A stretch of DNA of 10,910 nucleotides from Ferruginibacter sp. (GCA_025352435.1 JANXTN010000103.1:1-10910); one strand, 5' to 3'. Numbered from the stretch's first letter, positions 1-6,910 are shown. The notes: generated by a model not told the origin, from the letters alone. Made by a program: numbers and translations.

Positions 1-4
1 TCTC

Positions 5-38
5 AAAAAAAGCCATGTAAAATGATTACACGCCTTTT
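5..38 (-). terminator. Rho-independent terminator after the KKHxS repeat gene
   Basis: Read on the minus strand, arms 26-38 and 8-20 form a 13-position stem with one G-G mismatch and one G-U wobble around a 5-base loop. A run of seven U follows (A5-A11 on the plus strand). It lies about 45 bases past the stop codon of the small gene at 82-330. The plus strand also has a T-rich stretch after the stem, so it may work in both directions. Confidence 0.7.
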
Positions 39-81
39 GAATTTTTTGAAATAAGAAATAATAGAGTTAGGTTAGGTAATC

Positions 82-330
82 CTATTTAACATCCTTATCC
101 TTTTTTGAGTGATGCTTTTTGGAATGGTGTTTTTTTGAGCCGTGCTTTTTAGAATGATGTTTTTTTGAGCCGTGCTTTTTTTGTTGTAATGTTTCCGTTG
201 CATGATCAGTAGTTGAGCTGATATTTGTAACAATATTACCGGCGGATGTACTTGTTGCAGGCACTACAGCTGCATAACTTCCTACAAAAAACATCATTAA
301 AGCAACAGATGCGATGATAACTTTTCTCAT
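82..330 (-). CDS. Small secreted Lys/His-rich repeat protein (KKH[G/H]S repeats)
   Basis: This 82-residue protein has no function I can assign. Residues 1-20 look like a Sec signal peptide: MRK, a hydrophobic core (VIIASVALMMFFVGSYA), then small residues that suit signal peptidase I near A20/A21. Residues 22-50 are a Ser/Thr-rich linker. Residues 51-75 are five perfect-length pentapeptides, KKHGS or KKHHS, followed by a charged tail KKDKDVK. There is no lipobox Cys. The mature protein would be small, highly basic and exported to the periplasm or beyond. His-rich repeats can bind divalent metals and Lys-rich ones can bind polyanions such as DNA, LPS or polyphosphate; both are inference from composition. 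The start is the only Met that yields the signal peptide. The gene has its own terminator and lies 176 bases past the kinase stop, so it is probably a separate unit. Short Lys/His-rich exported proteins occur in related Bacteroidota, but I recognise no named family. Confidence 0.75.
   Translation of the reverse strand: MRKVIIASVALMMFFVGSYAAVVPATSTSAGNIVTNISSTTDHATETLQQKKHGSKKHHSKKHGSKKHHSKKHHSKKDKDVK
106..180 (-). repeat. Tandem 15-bp coding repeat (five copies of KKH[G/H]S)
   Basis: Five in-frame 15-base units encode residues 51-75 of the small secreted protein. The first four also form two 30-base units (KKHGSKKHHS) that differ at only two third-codon positions. This near-identity at DNA level suggests recent duplication or slippage, so copy number may vary between strains. 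Confidence 0.85.
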
Positions 331-452
331 TTTCTTTTTTTAATTTTTTAAAATAATTTTTACTTGTAAAAGGTATTAAATTTACAGTATAAACCTATAA
401 TAAAATTTTCCACCGTTTATTCGCTATCGTTGAACAGGCAATTGAAGTAGTT

Positions 453-480
453 AAAAAAACTAATCAATATTTTCTAGTTT
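453..480 (-). terminator. Possible weak terminator after the hybrid kinase gene
   Basis: On the minus strand a 6-bp AT-rich stem (arms 475-480 and 457-462, AAACTA/TAGTTT) with a 12-base loop runs into seven T residues. It begins 27 bases past the kinase stop. The stem is short and has only one G-C pair, so termination would be inefficient. Confidence 0.35.
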
Positions 481-506
481 GTACCTGTATTACCTACACT
501 ATTTAT

Positions 507-2708
507 TTATGATTTTGCACCAAGTGAATTATAAAAAATTTCGGCATCGTCAACAGCTGCTTGACAGATTTTTTTAAGGTTACAATAGTTTGAAGTAAAA
601 GTAATTTCTGTTAATTCATCATATTCTAATTGCTGTAAACAGCCTGCTAATATTCCGTCTAAACCCATAATAGAAATGGTGGAGTTCATATTGTGAGCCA
701 CATGCTTTAGTACTTGTAAATTACCGTTTGTCCAGGCCTCATCAAGTGCCTTTAAATCAGTAGGAATAATTTCAATAAACTGTTCAGTTACTGTTCTCTC
801 AAAATCAATGTTACCGTTACTCACTTCTTTCAGGTATTTTAACTTGATGTATTTGTAAACCTTTTCATCTGAAGTTTGACTTTCTGTATTTAATTCAAAG
901 TTTTCCTTGGAGGTAAATTGGCTAATTATTTTTTGTAATAAATCTTCCCTGATTGGTTTGGATATATATTCATTCATTCCAAAACTCAGACATTTTTCTC
1001 TTTCTCCATTAAATGCATGAGCAGTCATCGCAATGATAGGAGTATTTAATTTTAATATATCCCGAATTTGCTGCGATGCAGTATAACCGTCCATTTCAGG
1101 CATTTGTATATCCATCAGAATTAAATTATAAGACTTTGTGCGAAGCTGTTCAATTGCTTCTTTTCCGTTACTCACCAAATCAAAATTCAATTCCCATTGT
1201 TTAAATAAGTGACTGATATAGCTTTGATTTATTTGATTATCTTCTGCAACCAACACAGAAATATTTTGGAAGGAAGGAAGTAAGATCCGTTCAGTGGATC
1301 GAGGAATTTTCACTTTTATTTCCTCTTCAAAAATTTTATAGGGAAGAGAAATTTTAAATGTTGTTCCTTCTTCGGGAACACTATCTACTTTTATAGAACC
1401 GTTTTGCAACTCTACCAAATCTCGCACTATGGAAAGCCCAAGCCCAGTGCCGCCATATCTTCTTGTAACTGAATCTTCGGCCTGCTGAAACCTTTCAAAC
1501 ACTTTTAATAATTTGTCTTTTTCAATACCAATTCCGGTATCAGTGACAACAAATTCGGTATTAATATTCTTATCCGACTCGCCTTTATTTATAACTTTTA
1601 TCTCAATACTTCCAGTGTCAGTAAACTTTAATGCATTCCCTACAAGATTTACCAAAATTTGAGTGAGTCTCGCTGAATCTCCAATCAGCAATTCAGGTAG
1701 TAAATCATCAATCCAAAAAACCAATTGTATTTGTTTTTCTGCTGCTTCACTTTTGAACATAGATTCTATAGACAAAACCAGTGCACGGATATTAAATGGA
1801 ACATTTTCAATGCGCATCATTCCTTCTTCTATTTTTGATAAATCAAGAATATCATTTATTATAGCAAGTAAATGCTCGCCGGATTTTTTAATAGTCTTAA
1901 CATAATCCAGTGAAGTAGCATCCATATTTTTTTGTTCCAATAAATTAGTAAATCCTAAAATGGCATTCATAGGTGTTCTTATTTCATGGCTCATATTTGC
2001 CAAAAACTTTTCTTTCAGCTTCAAACCTTCTTTTACTTTTATTTCAGAAATGTTTAAACGGTCTATCAACAGACTTTGTTTACGTACAGTGTTTATGATA
2101 TACCAAAATAATATCAGTCCTATTATAAGTACAATGGCAATAAACATGCTGTTAAGCTGCTGTACTTTTTTTCCGCTTTTATTCATTGTGTTGGTAACAG
2201 TGGTGAGGAGCGTTTTTCGAGTACTGTCTATTAAAAAAGTAACAGCGGCAATTGAATCAGTAATTTTTTTCCCTGATTGTTGCACCATCAAATCTTCCGC
2301 TGCAGCCTTTCCATTGGTTTGATATTCATTTAAAATTTGCCTGCTCAGCAATAACTTTTTTCGAACAAGCGCATCTAACTGATCAATATATTTAATAGAG
2401 AAATCATCATCAGAAATTTTTTGAAGTTGATGAAGATTATTTTCAATTGCATTTATTTTTAATTGAAGCCCTTCAATATAAGATAAATCCGCCGTGGTAA
2501 CAGTGCCACCGATTTTACTTTCTACAGAAATAATATCTTTCTCCAATTCTTTCAAATTGTTGCTCACATTGAGTTCCCGCAAAACCTGTTCGTTACCATT
2601 AATTAATGCAGCTGTATTTTTAGAAGAATTATATTGAATATAAATTATAAAAAGATTACCGGCAATAAAAGCAGCAAGTATGTAAAAAAAAATTTTTTTA
2701 CCTGTCAT
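507..2708 (-). CDS. Hybrid sensor histidine kinase, HisKA-HATPase-REC-Hpt
   Basis: This 733-residue inner-membrane kinase has membrane helices at about 5-25 and 188-207. They flank a mostly helical periplasmic region of about 160 residues, like CHASE3 or four-helix-bundle sensors; the ligand is unknown. A coiled-coil linker leads to the HisKA H-box HEIRTPMN with phospho-accepting H241. The ATPase domain has the N-box (N354, N358), the G1 box DTGIGI (390-395), F-box F404 and G2 box GGTGLGL (419-425). The REC domain (about 483-600) has acidic E489/D490, acceptor D533 in LMDIQMPEMDG, T562 and K584. A C-terminal Hpt domain (about 620-730) carries H672 in AHNMNSTISIMGL. All catalytic residues are present and there is no PAS domain. 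The architecture predicts an H-D-H relay to a separate regulator. It starts 30 bases past the 67-residue membrane protein gene, probably as one operon. No Shine-Dalgarno is visible; the start is set by TM1. Confidence 0.95.
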   Translation of the reverse strand: MTGKKIFFYILAAFIAGNLFIIYIQYNSSKNTAALINGNEQVLRELNVSNNLKELEKDIISVESKIGGTVTTADLSYIEGLQLKINAIENNLHQLQKISDDDFSIKYIDQLDALVRKKLLLSRQILNEYQTNGKAAAEDLMVQQSGKKITDSIAAVTFLIDSTRKTLLTTVTNTMNKSGKKVQQLNSMFIAIVLIIGLILFWYIINTVRKQSLLIDRLNISEIKVKEGLKLKEKFLANMSHEIRTPMNAILGFTNLLEQKNMDATSLDYVKTIKKSGEHLLAIINDILDLSKIEEGMMRIENVPFNIRALVLSIESMFKSEAAEKQIQLVFWIDDLLPELLIGDSARLTQILVNLVGNALKFTDTGSIEIKVINKGESDKNINTEFVVTDTGIGIEKDKLLKVFERFQQAEDSVTRRYGGTGLGLSIVRDLVELQNGSIKVDSVPEEGTTFKISLPYKIFEEEIKVKIPRSTERILLPSFQNISVLVAEDNQINQSYISHLFKQWELNFDLVSNGKEAIEQLRTKSYNLILMDIQMPEMDGYTASQQIRDILKLNTPIIAMTAHAFNGEREKCLSFGMNEYISKPIREDLLQKIISQFTSKENFELNTESQTSDEKVYKYIKLKYLKEVSNGNIDFERTVTEQFIEIIPTDLKALDEAWTNGNLQVLKHVAHNMNSTISIMGLDGILAGCLQQLEYDELTEITFTSNYCNLKKICQAAVDDAEIFYNSLGAKS

Positions 2709-2721
2709 GGAATTTAGTATT

Positions 2722-2745
2722 GCACTAAAGTAAGAAATTTAGTGC
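2722..2745 (-). promoter_or_regulatory. Perfect 8-bp inverted repeat between the small membrane gene and the kinase
   Basis: Arms 2722-2729 and 2738-2745 (gcactaaa / tttagtgc) are perfectly complementary around an 8-base spacer. The stem covers the stop codon of the upstream small gene (2739-2741) and ends 13 bases before the kinase ATG. No U-run follows, so it is not a normal terminator. It could be an RNA hairpin tuning kinase translation, or a dimeric protein-binding site. The function is inferred from position only. Confidence 0.4.
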
Positions 2746-2942
2746 TGCCTATCGGTAGGTGGAATTTTTAAGTAATTAATAAGTAAGTATACAAGCAAAG
2801 CTATAGAAATTATAATCCCACTAACAAGTAATATCATCGATGGAAGGCTTGTACCATTGTCAATTAATCTAAAAAAAAGAAAGGCTAAAAGCAATAGGGC
2901 TACTGTATCAGCAAAAAACAAAATAGCATAAATAAATTTCAT
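2739..2942 (-). CDS. Small two-helix membrane protein upstream of the kinase
   Basis: This 67-residue protein is almost entirely two hydrophobic helices, about residues 4-26 and 35-58. They are joined by a short polar turn (RLIDNGTSLPS) and followed by a short polar tail ending PPTDRQH. I recognise no family. It has no lipobox or catalytic motif. The gene has the same orientation as the hybrid kinase and lies 30 bases before it, so co-transcription is likely and an accessory or sensory role with the kinase is possible but unproven. A 196-base gap separates it from the response regulator upstream. I saw no good TAnnTTTG promoter in that gap. The hydrophobic pattern and intact frame support a real gene; the length and lack of known homologues keep confidence moderate. 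Confidence 0.6.
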   Translation of the reverse strand: MKFIYAILFFADTVALLLLAFLFFRLIDNGTSLPSMILLVSGIIISIALLVYLLINYLKIPPTDRQH

Positions 2943-3138
2943 TTTTAGAATACTGTCAAAAGTCTGTTTACTTATTAAATAATGAAGATTAAAATGATAT
3001 AGTTTTCACCGTGTATGAAAATAAATACGAAGCAAAAACTTATTTAAAATTAATAGACAGTTCTAGAATTCCAAATCGTTAAAAGATAAGCAGGTGAAAT
3101 GTATAGTTGAACAGGGAGAAAAAAGAGTTGAGGTAATG

Positions 3139-3834
3139 TTATAAAATATTCAGCCTTTTATTTAAAGCCGCACGATAAGCATCGGCTACAGGAACAGATT
3201 TGTTTTTAATAATTAGGGTTCCATCCTGAATACTATCAATTTTATTTACTGCGGCAATGAACGAGCGATGTATCCTTATAAATTTGCCGGGTGACAATCT
3301 CTCTTCTACAGATTTTAAAGTGGCATGTATTGCAAAGTATTTTTGAGAAGTATGAAGTTTTACGTAGTCGCCCATCGCCTCTGCATAAAGTATATCATCT
3401 ATATTGAGGCGGCGAACAATATTAGAGTCCCTGATAAAAATAAATTCTTCATCATTCAATTTATACTCATCAATATTACTCTGAAGGATATCTCTAACTT
3501 TATCAATTGCTGCAATAAATCTTGAAGGTGTTACAGGTTTTACTAAATAATCAGCCACGTTTAGATCAAATGCTTCTGCAGCATACTCTTTTTTTGATGT
3601 GGTAAAAACTATGATAGGCCTTTTACTACCGAGGTTTTTAATTAATTCCAAACCGGTCATCTCATCCATTTCAATATCAAGTAACAGCAAATCTACTTTT
3701 TGCTCATGCATTAAATTATAGGCATCCAAAGCATTAGCACAATCGCCCAAAAGTGTAAGATCTCTCACCTGACTTACCAGTTGCTGCATGGTGGTTCTGG
3801 CAATTTTGTTATCGTCAACTATAAGGCAATTCAT
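3139..3834 (-). CDS. LytTR-family response regulator
   Basis: This 231-residue cytoplasmic transcription regulator has an N-terminal receiver (about 1-118) and a C-terminal LytTR DNA-binding domain (about 128-231). In the receiver, D7 and D8 form the acidic pocket, D53 in LLLDIEMDEMTG is the phospho-acceptor, T78/T79 are the switch residues and K99 in DYLVKP is the conserved lysine. The LytTR half has ILYAEAMGDYVKLHT (148-162), K174 and the hallmark FIRIHRSFIAAVNKI (185-199). Length is typical for the family. LytTR proteins usually bind pairs of short direct repeats and often pair with 5TM-LYT or His_kinase-type sensors. No such sensor is next to it here; the nearest kinase is the hybrid one 430 bases downstream, which is a plausible but unproven partner. 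The start gives MNCLIVDDN, the expected first strand of a receiver. Confidence 0.95.
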   Translation of the reverse strand: MNCLIVDDNKIARTTMQQLVSQVRDLTLLGDCANALDAYNLMHEQKVDLLLLDIEMDEMTGLELIKNLGSKRPIIVFTTSKKEYAAEAFDLNVADYLVKPVTPSRFIAAIDKVRDILQSNIDEYKLNDEEFIFIRDSNIVRRLNIDDILYAEAMGDYVKLHTSQKYFAIHATLKSVEERLSPGKFIRIHRSFIAAVNKIDSIQDGTLIIKNKSVPVADAYRAALNKRLNIL

Positions 3835-3907
3835 ATTTTAGGTGCAAAAATTAAGTTTAAGAGATTTGATGATCTTCCATTTCAAATAAATATTGTGGAG
3901 TATACTA

Positions 3908-3949
3908 CATTAGGACCATTGACCTACCCGTATTGCATTAGGGAGATCT
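3908..3949 (-). pseudogene. Decayed tRNA-like fragment (distal copy)
   Basis: This fragment aligns without gaps to the nearer fragment, shifted by 74 bases: about 12 of 16 bases across the T-arm and variable region and about 16 of 24 across the anticodon-arm region. The anticodon-loop equivalent reads ATGCAAT on the minus strand. The T-loop is broken (GGTTCGA is lost) and there is no acceptor stem, so it cannot be a working tRNA. It is best explained as an older relic of the same tandem duplication. Confidence 0.4.
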
Positions 3950-3973
3950 TTTAACTGCTCAAAAATTATTTAA

Positions 3974-4026
3974 GGAAAGATGGTTCGAACCGCTGACCTT
4001 CCCGCATTGTATTCGGAACACTTTCC
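3974..4026 (-). pseudogene. Truncated tRNA-like relic downstream of tRNA-Ala
   Basis: Positions 3982-3999 repeat exactly 18 bases of the T-arm and variable loop of the intact tRNA-Ala (4048-4065), 66 bases away. On the minus strand the copy also has an anticodon-arm-like hairpin (TTCCG...CGGGA) with ATACAAT in the loop. Flanking GGAAAG/CTTTCC could pair as an outer stem. The D-arm is missing and the T-stem has two mismatches, so it is probably a pseudo-tRNA. It may alternatively be an old integration scar, since integrases often duplicate tRNA 3' ends. Confidence 0.55.
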
Positions 4027-4035
4027 AAAAGGATG

Positions 4036-4108
<73 letters not shown>

Positions 4109-4123
4109 TTTTTGAAAGGATTG

Positions 4124-4154
4124 CAAATATAATTTTATAAAACTATCATGCAAA
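4124..4154 (-). promoter_or_regulatory. Bacteroidota-type promoter for tRNA-Ala
   Basis: Minus-strand TTTG at 4154-4151, a 19-base spacer, then TATATTTG at 4131-4124 match the known Bacteroidota primary sigma consensus (TTTG, about 19 bases, TAnnTTTG) perfectly. Transcription should begin a few bases downstream, just before the mature tRNA 5' end at 4108. This is the best promoter match in the window. Confidence 0.85.
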
Positions 4155-4160
4155 AGAATT

Positions 4161-4204
4161 TAAAATATAAATGCCCCGAAGTTTTTCGAGGCATTTATAT
4201 TTTA
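4161..4204 (-). terminator. Strong terminator hairpin after gltA
   Basis: Arms 4185-4204 and 4161-4180 form a 20-bp stem with a 4-base loop. The only non-Watson-Crick position is a G-U wobble in the minus-strand RNA, which supports that strand as the transcribed one. It starts 13 bases past the gltA stop and is followed by U-rich sequence, and it separates gltA from the tRNA promoter. Confidence 0.8.
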
Positions 4205-4217
4205 ATACAGAGATCTT

Positions 4218-5543
4218 TTAGTCACCCCACACTTCATCCTTTCCTTCAAGCCATTTTTTTACAAGATCATTTGTGATAGATTTCGGTCTTTCTAAAGGAA
4301 AGCCAAATGCTCGGTCCCAACACAAACTTGCCAATACACCCAGCGAACGTGATACGCCAAAAAGGACCGTATAGAATTCATATTCGTTCATACCATAATG
4401 TACAAGTAAAGCACCACTGTGTGCATCTACATTTGGCCATGGATTTTTTATTTTCGCTTTAGAACTCAATATAGGAGGTACAGCCTCGTAAATATTCCAA
4501 ACGGTTTGCACAAGTGAGTCTTCAGGCATGTGCTTTTTTCCAAATTCCATTTGAGCTGTAAAACGTGGATCTGTTTTTCTGAGAACTGCATGACCATAGC
4601 CCGGTACCACTTTCCCTTCGCTCAATGTTTTTTCTACATAAGCTGCAATTTGTTCCTTAGTAGGATTTTCAGAACCAATTTGCTCTCTTAATTCAAATAT
4701 CCATTTAATCACTTCCTGGTTTGCAAGGCCGTGCAATGGACCTGCAAGACCATTCATACCGGCGGCAAAACTTAAATAAGGGTCACTTAATGCCGAACCT
4801 ACCAAATGGGTTGTATGAGCTGAAACATTACCACCTTCATGATCAGCATGTATGGTCATGTATAGACGCATTAATTCCATAAAACCTTCATCTTCGTAAC
4901 CCATCATATGCGCAAAATTTCCTGCCCAGTCTAACAAACCATTGGGTTGAATATGATCTCCGTTTTTATATTTTCTTCTGTAAATGTATGCTGCTATCCT
5001 TGGCAGCCTTGCAATGAGGTCCATGCTATCATCAAAAGCGGCTTCCCAATAATCTTTTTTATTCATCCCCTTCGCATAGCGTTTTGCAAACTGACTTTCG
5101 GTTTGCAAAGCCATAATGGCAACTACAAACTGTGTCATAGGATGCGTACTCATAGGCAATGCTTCTATTGTTGCAAATACATGGTTGGGTACATGGCTGC
5201 GGCGTTGCCATACACTTGTTACGTGATGAACATCTTCTTCAGTGGGCAATTCTCCTACTAACATCAAATAAAACAGACCTTCAGGCAAAGGTTCAGATCC
5301 ACCGGCGGCCTTTGGTAATTTTTCCTGCAACTCCGGTATGGAGTAGCCTCTAAAACGGATGCCGTCCTGTGCATCCAACAAAGAAGTTTCTGTAACCAGA
5401 CCTGTAATGCCACGCATACCCTGATAAACCTGAGAAAGGGTTACTTCGCCTATTTTTTTATCTCCATGCTCTTTCAACATTTCTTTCATATCAGCACTTA
5501 CCTCATCGGCCTTGGCTTTAAACCTGTCTTTAATTATCCCCAT
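4218..5543 (-). CDS. gltA: Citrate synthase, eukaryote (mitochondrial)-like type
   Basis: The 441-residue enzyme condenses acetyl-CoA and oxaloacetate to citrate, the entry step of the TCA cycle, in the cytoplasm. The catalytic triad is present: H271 in PLHGLANQEV, H318 in GYGHAVLRKTDPR and D373 in NVDAHSG, equivalent to pig-heart H274, H320 and D375. Long stretches match the mitochondrial enzyme as I recall it, such as DHEGGNVSAHT (234-243), GSALSDPYLSFA and FGFPLERPKS, unlike the hexameric NADH-inhibited E. coli GltA. Length matches a mature mitochondrial enzyme. Such eukaryote-like forms are known in some bacteria, including Geobacter. The gene is probably monocistronic: a TATATTTG element lies 85 bases upstream and a strong terminator lies downstream. 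Met1 is the only plausible start, following an AT-rich leader without a Shine-Dalgarno site. Confidence 0.97.
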   Translation of the reverse strand: MGIIKDRFKAKADEVSADMKEMLKEHGDKKIGEVTLSQVYQGMRGITGLVTETSLLDAQDGIRFRGYSIPELQEKLPKAAGGSEPLPEGLFYLMLVGELPTEEDVHHVTSVWQRRSHVPNHVFATIEALPMSTHPMTQFVVAIMALQTESQFAKRYAKGMNKKDYWEAAFDDSMDLIARLPRIAAYIYRRKYKNGDHIQPNGLLDWAGNFAHMMGYEDEGFMELMRLYMTIHADHEGGNVSAHTTHLVGSALSDPYLSFAAGMNGLAGPLHGLANQEVIKWIFELREQIGSENPTKEQIAAYVEKTLSEGKVVPGYGHAVLRKTDPRFTAQMEFGKKHMPEDSLVQTVWNIYEAVPPILSSKAKIKNPWPNVDAHSGALLVHYGMNEYEFYTVLFGVSRSLGVLASLCWDRAFGFPLERPKSITNDLVKKWLEGKDEVWGD

Positions 5544-5587
5544 TTTTTATAAAATTATTTTTGAATAATGATTAAGATGATAATGCT

Positions 5588-5603
5588 AAAACGCAATCGT
5601 TTT
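5588..5603 (-). promoter_or_regulatory. Short perfect inverted repeat in the gltA leader
   Basis: The sequence aaaacg-caat-cgtttt is a perfect 6-bp inverted repeat between the predicted -7 element (5628-5635) and the gltA start (5543). It may be an operator half-site pair or a small RNA hairpin in the 5' leader. Short AT-rich palindromes also arise by chance. Confidence 0.25.
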
Positions 5604-5627
5604 TATTGTTCAAGCAATAATAGTGTG

Positions 5628-5635
5628 CAAATATA
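5628..5635 (-). promoter_or_regulatory. -7 promoter element for gltA
   Basis: Minus-strand TATATTTG matches TAnnTTTG exactly and is the same octamer as in the tRNA-Ala promoter. No clear TTTG lies 17-23 bases upstream (the region reads TGTGG), so the -33 element is weak. The resulting leader would be about 75-80 bases. Confidence 0.5.
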
Positions 5636-5722
5636 TTCGCATAAAATTACGACCACATGTACAGTTAAACAAAAGATTTGAATAAAAATTTCTTAATGTG
5701 CAATTTAATTGAAAATGAATTT

Positions 5723-6817
5723 TTAACTTGATGCTCTTCTGTATAAAATGATGGCAAGTACCCCAAAGATTATATTCGGAAGCCATGCTGCAAGCAAAGG
5801 AGTAAAACTGCCCTTGGTTGCAAAAACAACAGATACTCGGCTAAATAATATGTACGTCATGCTTAATACAACACCCAAAGCAATATGTGCTCCGCTACCT
5901 CCTCGTACTTTGCGAGATGCAAGCACAGTGCCTATTATCGTAAGAATCACTACAGATGCAGGGATCGCATCTCTATTATAACGCTCTACCAATAAAGAGT
6001 TCACCGTATCCGATTCTCTTATCTTTTCCATTTTTATGAAAGCATTTAATTCAGGTGTGCTCATTTGGTCTTTTAAATAGTCATCTTTTCCTAAATCAAT
6101 AGGTTTAAAATTAAAGTTCATTAACCTGGCTGGAGACTTAACCACTGTTTCATTAATATCATTTAAAGTTCTTTCTGTAACATCCGTTAATTTCCATTTT
6201 TTTGCAAGTGTATCCCAATTAAAATTGGAAGCTCTTAAATTATACTGCAATTTATTATCACCAAAACGCTGAATGAAAAAACCATTTCCTGTTTTAGAGA
6301 TGGTATCATAACCTCTTATTCCAACATAACTACTCTGGTCTAATTTGAAATAAATATTTTGTTTGTAAGTAGTGTTGTTTAATCCGTCCGGACTGCTTGG
6401 GTCTATGTATCTTTTTTCAAAATCGCCCCATTTTTTGTTTGCTTTTGGTACTACATATTGGTATCCAAACCACAAAATTGCAGATAAAATAATTCCGCCT
6501 ACAAGGAATGGTCTGATGAACCGATGGTAAGAAACACCGCTGCTTAAAATTGCAATCACCTCTGATCGGCCTGCCATTTTTGATGTAAAAAATATTACAG
6601 AAATAAAAACAAAAAGGGGGAAAAGTAGCGCATCTATTCTCGGAATAAAGCCAAAATAATAATCTGTCATTATCTGGTAAGCAGATAATTTTGATTTTGC
6701 AAAATTGTCTGTTTTCTCACTTATATCTACCACCACAACTATTGCAGTAAACAATAAAATACAGAAAAAAAAAGTGGTTAGGTATTTAGTTAAAATGTAT
6801 TTGTCAAGTATTTTCAT
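5723..6817 (-). CDS. LptF/LptG (YjgP/YjgQ) family LPS-export permease
   Basis: The 364-residue integral membrane protein belongs to the LptF/LptG family. With LptB ATPase these form the ABC transporter that extracts lipopolysaccharide from the inner membrane and feeds it to the LptC-LptA bridge. Six membrane helices are visible at about 13-31, 58-78, 103-122, 284-301, 308-330 and 340-359, three on each side of a periplasmic beta-jellyroll-like domain (about 125-270). This is the family fold. The cytoplasmic segment SKMAGRSEVIAILSSGVSY (79-97) corresponds to the coupling helix that contacts LptB. The start MKILDKYILTKYL resembles LptG more than LptF, but I do not assign between them. It has its own promoter close to the start, with a leader of only about 10 bases. 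No LptB, LptA or LptC gene is in the window. Confidence 0.9.
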   Translation of the reverse strand: MKILDKYILTKYLTTFFFCILLFTAIVVVVDISEKTDNFAKSKLSAYQIMTDYYFGFIPRIDALLFPLFVFISVIFFTSKMAGRSEVIAILSSGVSYHRFIRPFLVGGIILSAILWFGYQYVVPKANKKWGDFEKRYIDPSSPDGLNNTTYKQNIYFKLDQSSYVGIRGYDTISKTGNGFFIQRFGDNKLQYNLRASNFNWDTLAKKWKLTDVTERTLNDINETVVKSPARLMNFNFKPIDLGKDDYLKDQMSTPELNAFIKMEKIRESDTVNSLLVERYNRDAIPASVVILTIIGTVLASRKVRGGSGAHIALGVVLSMTYILFSRVSVVFATKGSFTPLLAAWLPNIIFGVLAIILYRRASS

Positions 6818-6832
6818 TCAGGTTGAAAGTTA

Positions 6833-6866
6833 CAAACATAAAAAATAGCAAATCATTTAGAACAAA
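6833..6866 (-). promoter_or_regulatory. Promoter for the LptF/LptG gene
   Basis: Minus-strand TTTG (6866-6863), a 22-base spacer and TATGTTTG (6840-6833) match the Bacteroidota consensus, at the long end of the accepted spacing. The ATG is at 6817, so the leader would be only about 8-12 bases. This sets the permease apart from the flavoprotein gene upstream. Confidence 0.6.
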
Positions 6867-6910
6867 GCGATAGCGTGGTTTTCATGTTAAAAAAACCTTG
6901 AAATAGTTTT

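Noticed and set aside
106..180. The 15/30-base repeats considered as a CRISPR array
   Set aside because: The units are directly adjacent without spacers, are in frame, and encode a protein repeat. There are no cas genes.
1960..2322. A 120-codon plus-strand open frame with hydrophobic stretches
   Set aside because: It lies antisense to the membrane helix and linker of the hybrid kinase. The hydrophobicity mirrors the complementary codons, and no other evidence supports it.
6877..6897. ggtttt...aaaacc inverted repeat after the BaiN-like gene, considered as a terminator
   Set aside because: It has a 6-bp mostly A-T stem and no U-run after it on the minus strand.
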